Shown here one piece after another: positions 33,890 through 42,596 of a stretch of 64,000 bases of DNA. This DNA comes from Ruminococcus sp. GTDB lineage: Bacteria > Bacillota > Clostridia > Oscillospirales > Ruminococcaceae. The DNA lies in contig JAFRXL010000022.1 of NCBI GenBank assembly GCA_017441505.1, forward strand, positions 1 through 64,000, read 5' to 3'. Numbering within the stretch: position 1 is the first letter of the stretch; every line of letters begins with the position of its first letter. The position numbers and the translations under genes were made by a program. The notes beneath the pieces were generated by a model. The model ran no database searches. It worked only from the letters and a program-made list of their open reading frames with translations, and was not told the DNA's origin.

Positions 33890-36800
33890 ATGGAGCCAAA
33901 AAAACATATGCTTAGAAAGACCGCTGCTTTTGCTGCTGCACTTTCTTTCCTGTCTGCAACCAATCTGAACATAATGAATTCAGCTGCTGAATCATCAACT
34001 GTTAAAAAGCAGGCAATAGCTTCAACTGTAAAGGAGCTTAACAATAACGTGTCATCTGCACAGTCAGAGCAGTCCCCAAGTGCAGGCACTGCAAAATCTA
34101 CTACAACGACAACAACTACTACCAGCACAACTACTACAACTACCACTACAACTACTACTGCACCGGTCACAAAATCAACTGAAATTCAGGTAGATATTGA
34201 TGTGAACGGCGATTTCAACACTATGAATAATCTTACAGTTCATTATGCATCAGAACTGCAAAAAGAGCTTACAGGATTATCACCATATATTTCTGTCGGC
34301 ACAAAATGCAGTTATTCCAGATTGTATTATCCGCATAATGTCGTCACCATTACATATCCGGAAAATCTTGAAAGCACAGTTAAGAATAGAATAAACAATT
34401 TAAAGGTCGAAAAAATTGAGAATGAAACATATTATGCATACGGATATAGCATTGAACATGAACAGTGGGAGTGTAAACGCTATTATAAACTGGAAGACTA
34501 TTCTGAATTTGCAAAATTTAATATCCCAAACACTAATTTGAAGAAAAACGGTAATGACTCTTACGTCAGCGAGGACTATGAATTTTCAGACAAATCTTTC
34601 ACTGTTGAAAAAAGAGAATATTATCTTGATGATTTTTCCGGTATAAAACCGACCGGAAAAGTTACACTAAATTACCTGACTATAAAGCTTAACGGAAAAG
34701 ACCATGAAATAAAATCAGCAAAAGTTAATATAACATTGACATTCGATAATTGTTACATTGAAGATGGGAATATAAAGCTGTACAGTAAGGAAATTAATTG
34801 TGAATGGAAGAATTTACAGAATGAAAAAATAACTATAAACTCAAAATCTGCAAACAATTTTATCATAGATAATAAATGGGATGCTCCTATACCTATAGAA
34901 TCTGAAAGTCAGACTATTGATATGGAAACCTTAGTAAAAAAATATACCGATTACTATGCAGACACAAATACCGATCCGCTGCCTAAAAATGGTGATATCA
35001 CCTTTAATATCTATGCATCACCAAGCGAGATAGGTGCTCAGCGTATATTCCAGAATAGTGAAGGTGAAGAAGATACTTCATTAGAAGATACATATTCCTA
35101 CAAGGTCGATCAGGATGACAATATAACTGTTCCATATGTTGTTAACAAAAACGGAAAAAATTACTACTTAGTGAGAGAAAGATCATATATCCTCAAAAAT
35201 ACCGCCCTCCCCGACACCGGTGAAGATTCTCCAAATCGTGAATATCGTTCAGCAAAAACTTTTTCGGCGACAGAAATATGCAGCAATTTATTTTCAAATA
35301 ACAGCCAAAGCTACTGTACTATAGATGCTCACGAAGATATAAACAACTTTTTTGTTGAACTCACATACAGAGAATTTCCGGATACCGAAATAATTGATTC
35401 TGATCCTCTGATAAAACTGTTTGCAAACAGTCTTAACGGAACTATCAAGGATGATGTTATCTTTGCAAAAAGACCAGCTCCGACCGGTGATGATAGTAAA
35501 AGATTAATATCCTTAAATCTCCCAGGATATGCCGGCCATGAAATAATAATAGTGGACGATGACAATAACAGCTCATCTGTAAAGGTAACGGCTGATGCGA
35601 CCGATGCCACTGTCGGAAAAGCTGTATATGAAGTTAAGGACGATACTAAATTCGTAAAAGTTGTCCTCGTAAAGAAGATCGGCAATAAAGACGTGCCTGT
35701 TGATACTCAGCCTTTCTTCGTCTACTTCGATGACCACCAGCCTGAAATTATAATAAAAAACAATCCGAATAAATGGTCAAATACAAATAATTACAAAATT
35801 GAATTTACTGTAAATGATAAAGACGACCTCTCTTCTGTACATCCGCTTTTCTGTGCAGATGCAGAAAAAATAAAGAAGCTTGAAGAGCTGAAAGCTATCA
35901 AATATATCAGCATCCTCGAACAGGAAGGCAGTTCTACTCTTCCGCTGGTAACCTATGAGCATAGATTTAATATCCCTGATACCATCGACGACCCAATAGA
36001 TTCATATACTTTAAAAGCAGATGATCTGTCTCAGGAAGCTGAAAACAAACTCAATGTCACGCTCATAAAGAAGCTCGATGAAAAAGGAAATCCATATTTT
36101 ACTGCCGAATTTTCTATGGCAGACAGTGCAGCTAAAGGTTACAGAGGTTATGTATATATTTATGCTGCCGCTGCTTCCGGAATACCTGCAATCTTTGTGC
36201 CATCGGACAAAGAACCAAGGCATCAGGTGATGATCGATATTGCTGCCCCGACAGTTACAAGCATAACTGCAACAGTTGAAGACAATAACCAGAACATAGA
36301 AAAATATTTAGAAAATGGTAAGAATATCAGGGTCAAAGCAGCAGCGACAGATAAATATGACGACTATCCATGCTGCGGTGTTGGTAAAAAAATCTATCAT
36401 TTTAATGGTCAGACTATTACTAAAGAAAAAGATCAACTTGATGACGATGTGATATTTGAGGTAAGAAGCGATAACTGTAACGACATCATCACGATAACAG
36501 TAGTTGACGGTGTCGGAAATTCTGATGATTTCTATTACTGCAATGATCCGGAAAACGGCAATGTTACAAAATATATATCAAAAGCTGAAAGAATAATCGT
36601 TGATAACATCTCTCCTTCAGAACCGGTATTAACAGCAGGCAAAGCCGATTTCACAGATGATAACAACACTCCTTTCCCACATGATGACAAAAACTGGTAT
36701 AAAAAATATGCTGATATATCGATCAAAGCAGAAGATGAAGGTGAAAGTGAAAACATTTCCGGCATAGCTGAACTGAGATTCATTTTCAATAATACTGAAA

Positions 36801-39800
36801 AGAACATTACTGTAGATACACTTTGTGATCCGGATAATTACGGTTTCCCTTCGGCTGATATACTTGTAAGTGAACTTGCAAAAGATAATGCGTGCTATCT
36901 GTGCTTTGTTCAGGATGAGATAAACAGTTCAAGATACCTGCCGTACCTCAGAGACAAAAATTATCCTTCTGTCAATGTAAAACTCACCGATTCCCCTATC
37001 AGTTTATATAACGACGGAAAATTTGAGTTGAAAATGCAGACTGCGGATAACTCCGGAAACGTAAGCCAACAGACTTCTATAGAAGTCTTCATCGACAATA
37101 ACGCTCCGACTTCCGACGGAATATTTGAAAAGGGAAATGCGGAACACAGCGACAGGACTGATGATTCCATCCATATGTACAAATACGGTACTTTCAGCAA
37201 CCACAGGATACAGATCAAAGTGCCTGTTTCTGACGGTCAGGACACAGTACCTTCATCAGGCTACCGTGATGCCTATCTTACCGTAACTAAAAAGGACGGA
37301 ACTGATGTAACATTCTTCTCAAATAAATTTGATAACGACTATGTTATATTCGAGCTGCCGGATAGTCTTGATGAAAATGAAGTTTTCTCCGGCACTATGA
37401 CAGTGTGCGTATATGATAAAGTCGGAAATAAATCAGAGGTGACCGCTCTTGTATCACCTCAGCCAGACAGCAGTGAAGTCCTGATACTCGAAAGGGTCGC
37501 TCCTGTTATCCCCGATGCTCCGCAGCTGAAAGGCAATGACCGCTATACAGACGGCGAAGGTAAAATATGGTTCAGCAGTGATGTTGCTTTAAGCTATAAT
37601 ATTTCCGATGCCGATTCCGGTCTTGCAAGAGCTCATATAATAAGAACTCACGAGGGCGAAGCTCCGGAAGCTCCTCAGGCCAAAGAATATACCGGCAAAA
37701 ATGTTATCACATCAAGTGATGTGCATACCATATCCACAGCCTCCGGAAAAGACGGAAGATTCGATTTCAACGTCTACGCAGAGGATAACGCAGGCAATCA
37801 TTCAGATAATTCATTCACGGTATATAAGGATACTTCAATACCTTATATCTACTCGTTCAGCTTCTCAGGACTTATAAAGAACAGCGACAGCGAGATATGG
37901 TTCAATAAAGCTCCGGCTAAGTACGGACACTTCCATAACAGCGACTACATCATGACCGTAACTGTAAAAGATGACCTCGGAGCAAGCTCCGGTATAAAGA
38001 ATATATACTGCGAGCTCTATAACGCTGACGGTTCATTGTTCAGGTCTTACGTATTCGATGCCTCATCATTCAGAAGTACGGGCGAGGCTGATACCTATTC
38101 TGCCGACTTCGCCGTACCTGAGGGATTCAAGGGCGATATAAGAGCATGGGCTGTCGATAACGTTGCTCACGAATCACAGAAAGCTTCACCTAACGGATTT
38201 ATATCAGAGAACAGAAATACTCACGATAACGCCTCATACAGCCATGTGACCATAACTCTGCCTTCAACAACAAAACACGATACCAGTGGCAGACCTCTGT
38301 ATAATCAGAACGTTGAAGCTAAGATAGAGATAACTGATATTCATTCCGGTATCGAGCAGATCCGCTGGAGAACTTCCGATACTCAGGACTGGATGGAGCT
38401 GAGAATAAACGCTGACGGAAATATCAGCGGAAACACTGAGGGCTGGGAAATACAGAAAAACGACAGGAATATCATCCAGAGCATTTCTAAAAATATCATC
38501 GTATCAAAAGATGCTAACGACGATTTCATTCAGGTCGCTATGAAGGATAATTCCCAGAATATATCCGAAGCAGAGGCAAGATTCAGCATTGATAAGCATA
38601 AGCCTGTCATAGCAGTTTCCGGAATCGAAAAGTCAGATCAGGTAAAATATTACAACACACATAAAACTGCTCATGTTGTCATATCTGAGCGAAATTTCGA
38701 CTCTCCTTCTGTAAACGGAACTGTTGATACAAGATTTGCTGACGATAACCGTACCGATAAGAACTCAGACCAGTTCAGACATACAAGAGACCTTCCTTTC
38801 AATTCCGACGGACGTTACAATCTGAACATAACTGATACCGACCTCGCCGGAAATGCCTCCGATGCCTATGCATCCGGTACATTCGTTATCGATACTATTG
38901 CTCCGAAAGCATCAGTAACTGTAAGAAAAGACAACGGAGTTACAGTCGCAAACGGAAAGAATACATACATTGAAAGTCCGGCACAGGCAACAGTAGTTGT
39001 CGATGAGATAAACTTCGACCCCCAGCTCGTCAGCATAACCATAAACGGCAAAGCTTTCACACCAAGCGGCTGGAGCGGTACAAATTCTCATTCCGCTTCT
39101 ATACCTGTGAGCTACTTTACAAATGACGGCTCATACACTATCTCTGTATCCGGCAAGGACCTTGCAGGAAATACTCTGAAAACTACTGCCGTTTCGTTTA
39201 CTGTCGATAAAAAAGAGCCTGAAATAAATATCACAGGTGTATCCTCAGCTAATAAGGACACCGTTGCTCCTGTTGTCAATATCAAAGACAGCAACCTTGA
39301 TTCTCAGAACGTAAAGGTATACAGAAATGGTCAGCCGCTGAAGCTCACAACAGAAAATAACGGTCAGACAGCTAAATACGATGTAGACGGCAGCGGCAGC
39401 TTCATCACTGCTAACTGGGTCGAGGAAAACGATAACAGTGACATCAAAAAGAAGCTCGTATTCGATAACTTCCCGACCGACGAGGTTTTCGACGGTTCAT
39501 ACAGGATAGAGGTCGAAACTGCTGATAAAGCTGAAAACACATCCTCTGAAGATCTCGAATTCACTGTAAACAGACACGGTTCTGTATTTGCTGTGCAGAA
39601 TGCGGAGGATATAAACGGAAAATATCTCAATAAAGCTCCTACTATCGTCATAACAGAGCGAAATGTAGACAAGCATAACTCCGACTCTGAAATAATCATA
39701 ATAGTCGACAAGGGCTCAAATACAGTCAAGCTGACAGACAGAGAGTATGAAGTTTCCGAGCCTGTAGCTTTATCGGATAATTCGGGATATGAGTACACCT

Positions 39801-40324
39801 ACACTATCCTTCCGGAAGTATTCGATCAGGACCTTAACTACAATATCTCTATACAGTCAGTCGATGCTGCCGGAAACAAGAACGTAAGCTCCGGAAGAGG
39901 TGCTGAGGTAAGCTTTGACCTCGATACTCAGGAACCTGAATTCAAGTGCGATGACCTCGCAGATAAGGCTGAATTCAGAGAATCCGAAAAGGAATTCAGA
40001 ATTAATGTAAACGAGAAGATAAAGCATATCAAAGTTTCAACAAGCAGCGATGAAGTCCTTCTGGACATTGATCCGGAAGACGGAGAGAACAGCTATGTAT
40101 TCAGGATACCGGCTTCAAACAGCTCCCGTGATATTACGATAGAGATCACAGACCTTGCCGGAAATACCACTGTAAAAACATACAGCGATCTGCTCATAAC
40201 CGAAAATATCGCTCTTTATATGATGCATAAGTCATGGGTAAAGATAACCGGTATATCAGTACTTGCAGGTCTTGGTGCTATAGGCGGACTGCTGTTCGTA
40301 AGAAAAAAGAGAAAGAATAGATGA
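33890..40324 (+). CDS. Giant Ig-repeat surface protein, C-terminally membrane-anchored
   Basis: The 2144-residue protein starts at 33890 after GGGTGGG; its first 33 residues make a secretion signal. A poly-Thr run (residues 71-90) follows. The central ~1700 residues are a row of Ig-like beta domains, marked by repeats of D(T/N/K)..P, AGN.S and SERNFD-type motifs, well kept toward the C-terminus. A membrane helix and basic tail end it, with no LPxTG sortase motif. The N-terminal ~500 residues are less repetitive and unidentified. It sits inside the secretion locus, so it may be the extracellular conduit or an adhesin for the host cell; this is inference. Confidence 0.85.
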   Translation: MEPKKHMLRKTAAFAAALSFLSATNLNIMNSAAESSTVKKQAIASTVKELNNNVSSAQSEQSPSAGTAKSTTTTTTTTSTTTTTTTTTTTAPVTKSTEIQVDIDVNGDFNTMNNLTVHYASELQKELTGLSPYISVGTKCSYSRLYYPHNVVTITYPENLESTVKNRINNLKVEKIENETYYAYGYSIEHEQWECKRYYKLEDYSEFAKFNIPNTNLKKNGNDSYVSEDYEFSDKSFTVEKREYYLDDFSGIKPTGKVTLNYLTIKLNGKDHEIKSAKVNITLTFDNCYIEDGNIKLYSKEINCEWKNLQNEKITINSKSANNFIIDNKWDAPIPIESESQTIDMETLVKKYTDYYADTNTDPLPKNGDITFNIYASPSEIGAQRIFQNSEGEEDTSLEDTYSYKVDQDDNITVPYVVNKNGKNYYLVRERSYILKNTALPDTGEDSPNREYRSAKTFSATEICSNLFSNNSQSYCTIDAHEDINNFFVELTYREFPDTEIIDSDPLIKLFANSLNGTIKDDVIFAKRPAPTGDDSKRLISLNLPGYAGHEIIIVDDDNNSSSVKVTADATDATVGKAVYEVKDDTKFVKVVLVKKIGNKDVPVDTQPFFVYFDDHQPEIIIKNNPNKWSNTNNYKIEFTVNDKDDLSSVHPLFCADAEKIKKLEELKAIKYISILEQEGSSTLPLVTYEHRFNIPDTIDDPIDSYTLKADDLSQEAENKLNVTLIKKLDEKGNPYFTAEFSMADSAAKGYRGYVYIYAAAASGIPAIFVPSDKEPRHQVMIDIAAPTVTSITATVEDNNQNIEKYLENGKNIRVKAAATDKYDDYPCCGVGKKIYHFNGQTITKEKDQLDDDVIFEVRSDNCNDIITITVVDGVGNSDDFYYCNDPENGNVTKYISKAERIIVDNISPSEPVLTAGKADFTDDNNTPFPHDDKNWYKKYADISIKAEDEGESENISGIAELRFIFNNTEKNITVDTLCDPDNYGFPSADILVSELAKDNACYLCFVQDEINSSRYLPYLRDKNYPSVNVKLTDSPISLYNDGKFELKMQTADNSGNVSQQTSIEVFIDNNAPTSDGIFEKGNAEHSDRTDDSIHMYKYGTFSNHRIQIKVPVSDGQDTVPSSGYRDAYLTVTKKDGTDVTFFSNKFDNDYVIFELPDSLDENEVFSGTMTVCVYDKVGNKSEVTALVSPQPDSSEVLILERVAPVIPDAPQLKGNDRYTDGEGKIWFSSDVALSYNISDADSGLARAHIIRTHEGEAPEAPQAKEYTGKNVITSSDVHTISTASGKDGRFDFNVYAEDNAGNHSDNSFTVYKDTSIPYIYSFSFSGLIKNSDSEIWFNKAPAKYGHFHNSDYIMTVTVKDDLGASSGIKNIYCELYNADGSLFRSYVFDASSFRSTGEADTYSADFAVPEGFKGDIRAWAVDNVAHESQKASPNGFISENRNTHDNASYSHVTITLPSTTKHDTSGRPLYNQNVEAKIEITDIHSGIEQIRWRTSDTQDWMELRINADGNISGNTEGWEIQKNDRNIIQSISKNIIVSKDANDDFIQVAMKDNSQNISEAEARFSIDKHKPVIAVSGIEKSDQVKYYNTHKTAHVVISERNFDSPSVNGTVDTRFADDNRTDKNSDQFRHTRDLPFNSDGRYNLNITDTDLAGNASDAYASGTFVIDTIAPKASVTVRKDNGVTVANGKNTYIESPAQATVVVDEINFDPQLVSITINGKAFTPSGWSGTNSHSASIPVSYFTNDGSYTISVSGKDLAGNTLKTTAVSFTVDKKEPEINITGVSSANKDTVAPVVNIKDSNLDSQNVKVYRNGQPLKLTTENNGQTAKYDVDGSGSFITANWVEENDNSDIKKKLVFDNFPTDEVFDGSYRIEVETADKAENTSSEDLEFTVNRHGSVFAVQNAEDINGKYLNKAPTIVITERNVDKHNSDSEIIIIVDKGSNTVKLTDREYEVSEPVALSDNSGYEYTYTILPEVFDQDLNYNISIQSVDAAGNKNVSSGRGAEVSFDLDTQEPEFKCDDLADKAEFRESEKEFRINVNEKIKHIKVSTSSDEVLLDIDPEDGENSYVFRIPASNSSRDITIEITDLAGNTTVKTYSDLLITENIALYMMHKSWVKITGISVLAGLGAIGGLLFVRKKRKNR

Positions 40325-40337
40325 TACAGGTGATAAA

Positions 40338-41270
40338 ATGATAAATTTCAATGAACTGAAAAATAAAGAAATGATTACCGGACATGATGTCGGAAAACTG
40401 ATAATCTGCAATGATATATATTCATATGCCAAACAGTCCGGAGCCGATCAGTACAAGGAATTTACCCCTGTAACTCAGGAAGAGCTGGATATGCTCATAG
40501 AGAAGATAGACACCTATGAAGAGGCGGATATTCTTGAATGCTATGTACAGCTCCAGAACTTTATAAAATACGCTCAGGCTATGTCATATGCTTACAATCA
40601 GCAGGCTCAGAACGGTTTCTGCCGTCTGCTGATGTATATGACTCAGGCACAGCAGGTCGAACACGCAAGACGCATGATAGAGCTGCTGCCGATGATAATG
40701 ACCAATTCTCAGTTCAGCGAAATGAGAAATCCCGGCGAGCTTGCAAGACTAAGGGGAGTAGCTGTCGTTGCGGACAGCTTCCCTTGCCGTCCTAAGTGCC
40801 TTGATGCCCACGATCACTTCATTGAACCAGAAATAGATTGCTTCCAGGAAATGATGAGCCTTGAACATTCTGAAACTATGGAGGATAAGATCGCTTATTT
40901 CCGCAATGACCTCATGCTTAAAGGTCTGGAGTATCAGAATGCCTATAATAAGCTCTTTGAGCTTATCGCCGAAAGGATAGATATACCTGAGTTCACTGTA
41001 TTCTGCACCGATACAAGCGAGATCGTTAAACAGATCGGAGAATTCAACGTTCAGCGAGTTGATATGGAAAACGAGATCGCCGGCGAAGGTGAAGAATATG
41101 AAAATAAAAAAAGAATACTGAAAAAAGTATTCATGCCTATCGACCTGAATGAAATAAGGATAACAGAAGAAGCTGTAAAAGCAGTCAGAGAAAAGCTCGA
41201 CGATATAAGAATATTCCGTACTTCTGTAAACGACCTTGTAAAGCTTCTCCTGCCTGATAGGAGGACATGA
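40338..41270 (+). CDS. Uncharacterised helical protein of the secretion locus
   Basis: A 310-residue protein with no recognised domain, no signal peptide and no membrane segment. Predicted mostly helical, with a Met/Gln-rich stretch at about 90-115 and an acidic stretch at about 250-258. Its stop overlaps the start of the next gene. It lies between the giant surface protein and a replication-initiator-like protein, upstream of yukD and essC, so a structural or chaperone part in the secretion system is possible but not shown. Start at 40338 behind CAGGTGAT. Confidence 0.7.
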   Translation: MINFNELKNKEMITGHDVGKLIICNDIYSYAKQSGADQYKEFTPVTQEELDMLIEKIDTYEEADILECYVQLQNFIKYAQAMSYAYNQQAQNGFCRLLMYMTQAQQVEHARRMIELLPMIMTNSQFSEMRNPGELARLRGVAVVADSFPCRPKCLDAHDHFIEPEIDCFQEMMSLEHSETMEDKIAYFRNDLMLKGLEYQNAYNKLFELIAERIDIPEFTVFCTDTSEIVKQIGEFNVQRVDMENEIAGEGEEYENKKRILKKVFMPIDLNEIRITEEAVKAVREKLDDIRIFRTSVNDLVKLLLPDRRT

Positions 41271-42241
41271 TGGGATACACAAAAGGTATCGACGGAACTT
41301 CATCGACCATCGGACAAGTTCTTGAAACTAATCTACAGGTAAATTCGGTTTCAAGAAATGCCTTCCGTATCATGAAGCAGTCTTCCGCTATGAACAAACT
41401 CTCTACCTTAAAAATAACAAAGAAAATGGCTTCCGGTCCGGAAGATGAAGTTTGCATAGAAAAAGACAATCTGAAAATATCATTTGAAAATCTCGCCGGT
41501 CTTGGAAACGGACTAAAAACTACTACTCACCGGCTCGCAGATGCACTTATGATAAAATTCACGGAACTCGGCTCAAAAGAACAGATAGTAACTCTTTCGC
41601 TTGATGAGTATATGAGACTTTGTGAGCTGAAAAATACAACAGAGATGCGAAAACAGGTCAATGCCGACCTGAAAACGCTCCTCAATATGCGTGTAAGCTT
41701 CCAGAAATCTTCAAACAGAGAACAGAGTATGCAGGACATCAGACTTTGTACCAATGTGAAGATAAAAAACAATATCATCTTCTTTACTTTCAGCGATGAA
41801 TTTTTCATCATAATGAAGACCATGCCGGTAATGCCTTATCCGGAAAAGCTTTTCAGGATAAACCTTAAAAAGAATCCTAACAGCTATTATTTCCTGAAAA
41901 AAATTTCCGAGCATAAGAAGATGAACTATTTCAAGAAAAATGCCGATACTCTCAGCGTTAAGACCCTGCTGAGCTGTACTCCGGAGCTTCCCTCCTACGA
42001 CGAGGTCGTCAATACTGACAGAGCCGTAGGAAGACGCATTATCGAACCGTTTGAAAGAGATATGAACGAGCTTTCAGACCTGCTCAGGTGGGAATACTGT
42101 CATTCAAACGGCACTAAACTAAGCGATGATGAGCTGGTAAACTTCAATTACCATATCTTCTACGGACTGCTCATCAAGATAAAATGGCGTGAATATCCAA
42201 AGCTTGAACGCAAGAAAAACAAAGTATCCAAAAGCAAGTAA
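41270..42241 (+). CDS. Replication-initiator-like protein in the secretion locus
   Basis: A 323-residue cytoplasmic protein. Its central and C-terminal parts recall Rep winged-helix initiators of Clostridia plasmids: FRINLKKNPNSYYFLKK, then LSVKTLL...PSYDEV, and a GRRIIEPFE...L..LLRWEYC block. Basic C-terminus. Two ATGs (41267, 41270) overlap the upstream stop; the second fits GGAGG spacing better. A Rep-like protein is out of place in a secretion operon. It could be a repurposed DNA-binding regulator. Family assignment is by pattern memory and moderate. Confidence 0.65.
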   Translation: MGYTKGIDGTSSTIGQVLETNLQVNSVSRNAFRIMKQSSAMNKLSTLKITKKMASGPEDEVCIEKDNLKISFENLAGLGNGLKTTTHRLADALMIKFTELGSKEQIVTLSLDEYMRLCELKNTTEMRKQVNADLKTLLNMRVSFQKSSNREQSMQDIRLCTNVKIKNNIIFFTFSDEFFIIMKTMPVMPYPEKLFRINLKKNPNSYYFLKKISEHKKMNYFKKNADTLSVKTLLSCTPELPSYDEVVNTDRAVGRRIIEPFERDMNELSDLLRWEYCHSNGTKLSDDELVNFNYHIFYGLLIKIKWREYPKLERKKNKVSKSK

Positions 42242-42250
42242 GCTGTAAAG

Positions 42251-42299
42251 AACCTGTCAGCATGGCGTATCCGAAAGGCTTAGAACCTGCTGACAGGTT
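42251..42299 (+). other. Long stem-loop between Rep-like gene and yukD
   Basis: Perfect 12-base arms AACCTGTCAGCA (42251-42262) and TGCTGACAGGTT (42288-42299) enclose a 25-base loop that holds a second small hairpin (CCGAAAGG). Only weak T-richness follows. It may be an attenuator or processing site that sets yukD/essC levels. Confidence 0.7.
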
Positions 42300-42322
42300 A
42301 ATTTTATGTGAAAGGAGCTTTT

Positions 42323-42574
42323 ATGAATAAAATAATCGTTCAGGTCTATCTTCCTGCTAACGGAAAGACCTATGATATAAGACTTCCCGAGGATATGTAT
42401 GTCCACGATGCTGCGGACATACTCGGCGACCTTTTTGCCGATGCGGCAAAGGGTCTTTACTGCAAGGGCGATGTAAATATACTCTGTTTCCTTGATAAGG
42501 GAGAAAGTCTTCCTCAGGACAAAACTCTTAAAGAACTTAATATCTGCAACCGCACAAAATTAATGTTCGTATGA
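42323..42574 (+). CDS. yukD: YukD/EsaB-like ubiquitin-fold protein
   Basis: An 83-residue protein with the beta-grasp pattern of YukD/EsaB: IIVQVYLPANGKTYDIRLPEDM at the start, LKEL near the end and CNRTKLMFV as the last strand. EsaB-type proteins are small cytoplasmic parts of type VII systems. No C-terminal Gly-Gly, so it is not a conjugated ubiquitin. ATG 42323 lies after AAAGGAGC; the GTG at 42308 is unlikely. It precedes essC by 22 bases, an arrangement seen in other type VII loci. Confidence 0.88.
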   Translation: MNKIIVQVYLPANGKTYDIRLPEDMYVHDAADILGDLFADAAKGLYCKGDVNILCFLDKGESLPQDKTLKELNICNRTKLMFV

Positions 42575-42596
42575 TCCAATATAAAGGGGTGAGATA

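Noticed and set aside
33694-34170. Poly-Val minus-strand frame
   Set aside because: It is the antisense shadow of the Thr-run in the giant surface protein.
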